Shown in pieces: positions 7,125-10,555 of a stretch of DNA of 10,555 bases. Below the pieces are notes generated by a model. That model was not told the DNA's origin and did not search any database. It was given only the letters and a program-made list of their open reading frames with translations. Both the position numbers and the translations under genes were made by a program. This DNA comes from Nitrososphaerota archaeon (lineage in GTDB: Archaea; Thermoproteota; Nitrososphaeria; Nitrososphaerales; Gagatemarchaeaceae). The stretch covers positions 1 through 10,555 of the forward strand of contig VBPQ01000041.1 of NCBI GenBank assembly GCA_005877185.1, read 5' to 3'. The stretch's first letter is position 1, and the number at the start of each line of letters is the position of its first letter.

Positions 7125-7267
7125 CAAGATTTCGAGACCCTCTGTTGAACGTAAGAAACGATAAACCAATTCTGACTCGCCTCAATCCCTCACGCACCAC
7201 TCAAGGCTCGGTGGGAACCGCCGCCCCATCGATGAAGCTCCTCGTCGGGATGAAGAATATCAACTCA

Positions 7268-7284
7268 GCTCGGCGTGGCCGAGC
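7268..7284. other. Perfect 7-bp inverted repeat / hairpin
   Basis: GCTCGGC and GCCGAGC flank a 3-nt GTG spacer. The stem is fully complementary and GC-rich. No oligo-T follows, so it is not a classic terminator. It could be an RNA hairpin in the 3' region of the KaiC-like transcript or a dyad operator upstream of the next gene. Confidence 0.45.
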
Positions 7285-7397
7285 AAGCAGCTCGTGGGGG
7301 ACGTTCTCCGGTCAGCTCATCCGCTCTCGGACTCAAGCCTATCAGGACTGCCGTCTTCAAGGAAACTCGGATTCGGGCTTGACGAAACTCCAAATCT

Positions 7398-7405
7398 CCT
7401 TAACT
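7398..7405 (+). promoter_or_regulatory. Possible TATA-like element for the 7429 gene
   Basis: CCTTAACT is centred about 28 nt before the TTG at 7429. The spacing suits a leaderless transcript. The match to a TATA box is weak. Confidence 0.35.
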
Positions 7406-7428
7406 GAGCCGAAGACTGACCTCTCCCG

Positions 7429-7923
7429 TTGAGTCTATCCATATCCAAGCCGGTGAATGAAGCGATAAGCGTGAAGTCGAGCATCAACCGAGTGAGGGTC
7501 TCGAAGCTGGCCTTGGGAGACGATGCAGCGCCTAGGGCGACGTTCGACCTTGCCGCCGAGATGAGTGAGATTGGGGTCGTCGACGGGCGGCTGCGCGTCA
7601 GGTACCTATTAGCTCTGGAGACCTACCCCTCTGTTCAGAGAGCGGAGATCGAGGGAGTGGCCACGATTTCGGGGGAGAGGTTCGCTTCCGTCAGAGACCA
7701 AGTCATCGAGGAGGGAAGAATCACGAAGATTGCGCTCTTGATATATCGGAACGACTTCCAGGTGCTCTACCTTCTTCTAAAGTCGATGGGGTTGGAAGCA
7801 CCCTCTCCTTGGCTCGTGAGGGATGTTCATCTCATCTCGACATCGACATCGATGTCGGTGGAACAGATGGAGGCTGCCCCGACAGAAGTGCCCGCTGCTG
7901 CCGCCGTCCTCCAGCAGTCATAG
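7429..7923 (+). CDS. Small alpha/beta protein of unknown function, paralogue of the 8737-9165 gene
   Basis: The 164-residue protein has alternating strands (about residues 13-30, 37-48, 53-65 and 69-82), then a helical part ending in IYRNDFQVLYLLLKSMG (105-121), the motif EAPSPWLV (123-130), and an Ala/Thr/Ser-rich tail. The minus-strand protein at 9165-8737 shares the layout: PxVxxxxIxGVAxxxGxE, then a Tyr-rich helix with LYLI, then PxPSPxLL. These are therefore divergent paralogues. The order of strands followed by a final helix and PSP loop recalls SecB-like folds, but I cannot confirm this. TTG 7429 is the first start after an in-frame TGA at 7417. GTG 7471 would match the paralogue's N-terminus better. 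No signal peptide or membrane segment is seen. Confidence 0.72.
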   Translation: MSLSISKPVNEAISVKSSINRVRVSKLALGDDAAPRATFDLAAEMSEIGVVDGRLRVRYLLALETYPSVQRAEIEGVATISGERFASVRDQVIEEGRITKIALLIYRNDFQVLYLLLKSMGLEAPSPWLVRDVHLISTSTSMSVEQMEAAPTEVPAAAAVLQQS

Positions 7924-8250
7924 AACGCCGAATCGAGGCCGATCCATCTCTTCCCCGGTCGGTTCAGCAAAAAGGAATGACCCGACAATCCTTACTTCCC
8001 CCACGAATCGGGTTTCGGAAGACCTGCGTATTACTCAACCGTCCGATCCAGGGCTGAAAGTGCCCTGCCCCCAACCGTGGAAGAGACGGGAACTCGAGTG
8101 GCACCGCGCACCCTTCCTCTCACGTTGCGCCGTCTCACGGTGGCGTGGTCGCTCGCTCGCTCGTTGCCCTTTTCCAGAAAAACTGCTCTTCAGATTCCCT
8201 GAACGAACCCAAGAAGGATATATGACGATGAACCCTCCATAAGCGACGCA
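7924..8250. other. Intergenic region without a supportable gene
   Basis: This 327-nt gap has open frames with Arg/Pro/Ser-rich translations and no motif. It holds a 6-bp hairpin at 8049-8067 (CAGGGC and GCCCTG around a 7-nt loop), a short run of TCGC-type tetramers near 8147-8164, a pyrimidine-rich stretch near 8166-8175, and the TATA-like element at 8218-8223. I found no tRNA or rRNA. Confidence 0.5.
8218..8223 (+). promoter_or_regulatory. TATA box of the winged-helix gene
   Basis: ATATAT is centred about 30 nt before the ATG at 8251. This is the clearest archaeal TATA box in the window and implies a leaderless or very short-leader transcript. Confidence 0.65.
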
Positions 8251-8565
8251 ATGATTCGAAGGTCGAAACTCGAAGTCTTCATGGACATAATGAAGGTCGT
8301 GGCCGAGGAACGCGAGATGAGAAGGACACGCATCATGTACAAGGCAAACCTCGCGTGGAAGGTCCTCAACGAGGCCCTCGACAGCATGGAGAAGAGGGGA
8401 ATACTCCTAAGCCAGGAGACGCCCTCGGGTGTGTTCGTCAAGCTTACGCCGACAGGAAAGGAGATCCTCGACCGGTTCTGCGAGGTCGAATCGGTATTCG
8501 TGGAGAGAACCGACGCCGCGATCCAAGTGATGTACCCCACGACTAAGATGAACGCTCTGCGCTAG
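8251..8565 (+). CDS. Winged-helix DNA-binding protein (archaeal HTH_45-like)
   Basis: This 104-residue protein starts with RRSKLEVFMDIMKVV, then has TRIMYKANLAWKVLNEAL (the HTH, about residues 26-43), MEKRGIL and the wing strand FVKLTPTGKEIL (61-72). That pattern is typical of a large group of small archaeal winged-helix regulators, whose targets are mostly unknown. The C-terminal 30 residues are polar with no further domain. It has its own TATA box 30 nt upstream and no close plus-strand neighbour, so it is probably monocistronic. It sits between two paralogous small genes and could regulate one or both (inference). Confidence 0.85.
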   Translation: MIRRSKLEVFMDIMKVVAEEREMRRTRIMYKANLAWKVLNEALDSMEKRGILLSQETPSGVFVKLTPTGKEILDRFCEVESVFVERTDAAIQVMYPTTKMNALR

Positions 8566-8573
8566 CTAATGAA

Positions 8574-8598
8574 GGGGTTTGGGGAAAAAAGAAACCCT
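8574..8598. terminator. Possible bidirectional terminator between convergent genes
   Basis: GGGTTT (8575-8580) pairs with AAACCC (8592-8597) around an 11-nt loop containing six A. It starts about 10 nt after the winged-helix stop codon. On the minus strand the loop reads TTTTTT, about 150 nt past the stop of the 9165-8737 gene. It could end both transcripts, though the stem is short. Confidence 0.35.
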
Positions 8599-8736
8599 AC
8601 GCTTCACAGCAAATCAAGGTTTTACCCGTTCGAGTCTCCTCCCGCTTCCTCCGTGTCAGCCTCTACCTGTCCAGGACTTAAGGATAAGCAAACTTGGCCG
8701 ATGAAGCAGGATGCCCACGCTTCAGCGGTAGGTAGT

Positions 8737-9165
8737 TCACCGTCTGATCCTTTCGTTCTCAGCGGTGGCCGCAACCTCCCTAGAGGTGGCAACCTTGACT
8801 ACCTTCAGAAGGCCCGGAGAGGGATAAGGGATCCTGAGAGAACCTGCGATGAGGTAGAGCATCGCGTAGACCTTCTTGTAGATGCTCATGAATACAGGAG
8901 GAGTGGAACCCGCCTCCTTCCCCGTGAGCAGTCGCTCTATCTCCTGCTCATCCCCGGTTACCTTCGCGACGCCCGAGATGTCTATCTTGGCGACCTGAGG
9001 CGTGGTCTGGATATCTATGCTGAACCTCATCGTGAGCTGCCCGGCGCTTCTGTCGCTCTCGTTCAGAGAGGCGGTCACCTCGAAGGCGACCTCCGAACTG
9101 TCCTTCGCGTCCTCGGAGAGTCGTGCGGCTTCAACGCTCCTGATAAGGACCTCGACTTCTACCAT
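8737..9165 (-). CDS. Small alpha/beta protein of unknown function, paralogue of the 7429-7923 gene
   Basis: The 142-residue protein has predicted strands at about 2-12, 24-35, 42-54 and 57-70. It then has the segment VAKIDISGVAKVTGDEQEIE (58-77), a Tyr-rich helix (SIYKKVYAMLYLIAGSL, 94-110), RIPYPSPGLLKVV (111-123) and a short charged tail. The parts shared with the 7429 protein are the IxGVA strand, the LYLI helix and the PxPSP loop. I do not know its function. A SecB-like fold is one candidate. The ATG at 9165 follows a TATA-like element by about 44 nt, with a weak GGAG 12 nt upstream. It is divergent from the intein-bearing ATPase and shares a 116-nt control region with it, so co-regulation is possible. 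Confidence 0.78.
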   Translation of the reverse strand: MVEVEVLIRSVEAARLSEDAKDSSEVAFEVTASLNESDRSAGQLTMRFSIDIQTTPQVAKIDISGVAKVTGDEQEIERLLTGKEAGSTPPVFMSIYKKVYAMLYLIAGSLRIPYPSPGLLKVVKVATSREVAATAENERIRR

Positions 9166-9206
9166 CTGCTAGGTGCTCCCGTATTTGGTTCAGAGGGCTT
9201 TTTGAA

Positions 9207-9212
9207 TTTAAA
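9207..9212 (-). promoter_or_regulatory. TATA-like element for the 9165-8737 gene
   Basis: TTTAAA, followed on the minus strand by a short A-rich stretch, is centred about 44 nt before the ATG at 9165. It predicts a leader of roughly 15-20 nt. Confidence 0.5.
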
Positions 9213-9252
9213 CCCACACGGACCATCATTACAGACTATGAATCCATAACCG

Positions 9253-9260
9253 TTTAATTT
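9253..9260 (+). promoter_or_regulatory. TATA-like element for the AAA+ ATPase gene
   Basis: TTTAATTT is centred about 26 nt before the ATG at 9282, the spacing of a leaderless archaeal promoter. With the element at 9207-9212 it forms a divergent promoter pair. Confidence 0.6.
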
Positions 9261-9281
9261 CTCGATGGGCGATTACTCTCG

Positions 9282-10555
9282 ATGGAACGCCCTGAGGAGA
9301 GGCGCACTGTAGTTACAACTAAAGCTGAAGGCGCTGGAGCCAGACTTACCGTCAAGCTCTCGATGACCCCTCGCGCGGGGGAGCAGTCGCTCAAAGACAG
9401 GTACGGGGTAACGAAGTACGACCTGGGGCTTGGATACGACGTTCCCGAATCGCTGAAGGGCCTGATCCCGAGGAACGTCCCCGAATACGTCGACGAAGGG
9501 GAGAACTACGTCGAGAGAATGATGCGAGCACTCTTTTACTTCAAGCAGTGCGCCTTGATTGGCCCGAGCGGCACGGGGAAGAGCGTGTGCCAGGGGGAGC
9601 CGGTCTTTGTGTTGGTTGACGGCAAGCCGAAACTGACCACTGTTGATGCACTCTTCGACGAGTTCGCGCGCAGGCATCCTGTGAGGCTGGACGAAGGCCA
9701 ATGGGAAACAATCGTCCTCAACAGGGTCGACCTCCGCGTCGTCTCAATCGACAGGCTCTCGGACGGAGTGTCGTGGAAGAGGGCGCATGCTATCGCGCGG
9801 TCAGTGCACAAAGGAGACGTGGTCGAGGTCACGACGTCGAGGAACCGGACGATAAGGGCGACCCCGGAGCACTCGTTCATAACGGACGAGAATGAGGTGA
9901 AAGCTAGTCAGGTCAAAATAGGAACAAGAATCCCGATAATGCGCCGAATCCCGAAGATTGAAAGCGCCCCGCTCACGGAGGTCGCGGTCGCCGACCTCGT
10001 CCCGGGAGCCAAGCTGACGGAGAGGGGCGTCGTGATGGCCGGACGGGAGACCGTGCAGGTAACGGCGCCGCAAAGAATCGCGCTCGACGAGGAATTCTCC
10101 TGGTTCTTGGGCTTCTTCGTCGCGGAGGGATATGTGGGCAAGGGCTTCGCCTCCATCTACAACAAAGACGCGCCGCTGATTGAGAGGTGCGAGAGGCTCG
10201 TGAGCTCGATGGGACTTGCCACCTCGACCAGGGTGCAGCGAGGACTGACCGAGCTGCGGGTTTTCAGTAAAGCGTTCGTCTCGATGCTCTCTTTGGCCAC
10301 CGTGAGCAGGCGCGTAGAGGCAGGGAAGGGGTCCCAGGCGAGGTACAAGAGGGTCCCTGGCTTTGCGTTCGCGATGCCCGACGCCTCGAAGATTGCGTTC
10401 CTGCGGGGCTTTCTGGACGGGGAAGGATGGGAGGACGAGGGGTCGGAGCTTCTGCTGGGCACCTCTAGCAGAGACCTGGCGAACGGACTCGTCATCCTGT
10501 GCGAGCAGCTCGACATCTTCCCGACAGTCCGGGTGAAGAAGACGAAAGGAGCCAC
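9282..10555 (+). CDS. MoxR/CbbQ-like AAA+ ATPase interrupted by an intein (3' end outside window)
   Basis: The frame is open from ATG 9282 to the window edge (424 codons, no stop). Residues 1-102 are the host protein: a basic N-terminus, then a segment with IPRNVPEYVDEG (62-73), a helix and Walker A GPSGTGKS (94-101). This lead-in resembles MoxR/CbbQ-type AAA+ ATPases, which remodel or activate partner complexes. That assignment is tentative because Walker B and the sensors lie beyond the intein and are not visible. From Cys103 on, the reading is intein. After splicing, the P-loop would be rejoined to the rest of the ATPase domain, so activity depends on splicing. The start is supported by a TATA-like element 26 nt upstream. 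The gene is divergent from 9165-8737. Confidence 0.85.
   Translation, partial: MERPEERRTVVTTKAEGAGARLTVKLSMTPRAGEQSLKDRYGVTKYDLGLGYDVPESLKGLIPRNVPEYVDEGENYVERMMRALFYFKQCALIGPSGTGKSVCQGEPVFVLVDGKPKLTTVDALFDEFARRHPVRLDEGQWETIVLNRVDLRVVSIDRLSDGVSWKRAHAIARSVHKGDVVEVTTSRNRTIRATPEHSFITDENEVKASQVKIGTRIPIMRRIPKIESAPLTEVAVADLVPGAKLTERGVVMAGRETVQVTAPQRIALDEEFSWFLGFFVAEGYVGKGFASIYNKDAPLIERCERLVSSMGLATSTRVQRGLTELRVFSKAFVSMLSLATVSRRVEAGKGSQARYKRVPGFAFAMPDASKIAFLRGFLDGEGWEDEGSELLLGTSSRDLANGLVILCEQLDIFPTVRVKKTKGA
9588..10555 (+). mobile_element. Intein with LAGLIDADG homing endonuclease, inserted next to Walker A (C-terminal part outside window)
   Basis: Splicing block A begins at Cys103 of the fused frame (CQGEPVFVLVDG), two residues after GKS. 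Block B is GDVVEVTTSRNRTI followed by TPEHSF, with the conserved Thr194 and His197. The two endonuclease LAGLIDADG helices are FLGFFVAEG (275-283) and FLRGFLDGEG (373-382). Their acidic metal ligands (Glu282, Glu381) are kept, so the nuclease may be active. The C-terminal splice blocks (His-Asn and the following Cys/Ser/Thr) are not in the window, so splicing competence cannot be checked. At least 322 residues are present. The P-loop is a known hot spot for inteins because its DNA is highly conserved. Confidence 0.9.

Larger units (their letters stand above)
7125..7428. other. Intergenic region without a supportable gene
   Basis: This 304-nt gap follows the KaiC-like gene. A 95-codon reading (7145-7432) is Arg/Ser/Thr-rich, has no motif and overlaps the next start by four bases, so I do not call it. 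The notable contents are a perfect hairpin at 7268-7284 and a TATA-like element at 7398-7405. Confidence 0.5.

Noticed and set aside
7145..7432. 95-codon plus-strand frame between the KaiC-like gene and the 7429 gene
   Set aside because: Its composition is noncoding-like, it has no promoter at suitable spacing, and it spans a GC-rich hairpin.
8620..8650. TTCGAGTC-like sequence resembling a tRNA T-loop
   Set aside because: The flanking bases do not form a T-stem and no acceptor or anticodon stem can be drawn.
8569..9249. 226-codon plus-strand frame
   Set aside because: It is antisense to the 9165-8737 gene, which has a paralogue and a promoter.
1..10555. CRISPR array, insertion sequence or rRNA
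   Set aside because: No regularly spaced repeats, transposase motifs, terminal inverted repeats or conserved rRNA segments were seen.

Overview
The window looks archaeal. The genes are KaiC-like RecA-superfamily ATPases, Lrp-type and short winged-helix regulators, a polyprenyl diphosphate synthase paired with a UbiA-type prenyltransferase, and a AAA+ ATPase interrupted by an intein. Most transcription-unit heads have an AT-rich TATA-like element about 26-38 nt before the start codon and no Shine-Dalgarno site, which fits leaderless archaeal transcripts. The DNA is moderately GC-rich and uses TTG starts. A Thaumarchaeota/TACK-type lineage is a reasonable guess, but the sequence alone does not settle it.

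Layout. (1) At 151-903 (+) is an unrecognised soluble protein, convergent with the next block. (2) At 6250-1164 (-) is a tight five-gene cluster: a regulator with two Lrp-like HTH domains, UbiA prenyltransferase (4-nt overlap with the regulator), polyprenyl diphosphate synthase, a KaiC-like ATPase broken by a frameshift beside its P-loop, and a seven-helix membrane protein whose cytoplasmic tail looks like a degenerate KaiC/RecA (DUF835-like) domain. (3) At 6429-7124 (+), divergent from the regulator, is an intact paralogue of the broken KaiC-like gene. (4) At 7429-9165 two related small proteins of unknown function (7429-7923 + and 9165-8737 -) bracket a winged-helix regulator (8251-8565 +). 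(5) From 9282 to the window end (+) is a MoxR/CbbQ-like AAA+ ATPase whose Walker A is followed at once by an intein with a LAGLIDADG endonuclease. The intein runs off the edge.

How it may fit together (inference). The synthase and UbiA enzyme would make and attach a long isoprenoid chain, for example in quinone or lipid biosynthesis. The same transcript carries a KaiC-like ATPase and a membrane protein with a KaiC-like tail, and a second KaiC-like gene shares the control region. This suggests a membrane-associated signalling or regulatory module tied to prenyl-lipid metabolism. The frameshift in the operon copy may mean the intact divergent paralogue has taken over its role, or it may be an assembly error.
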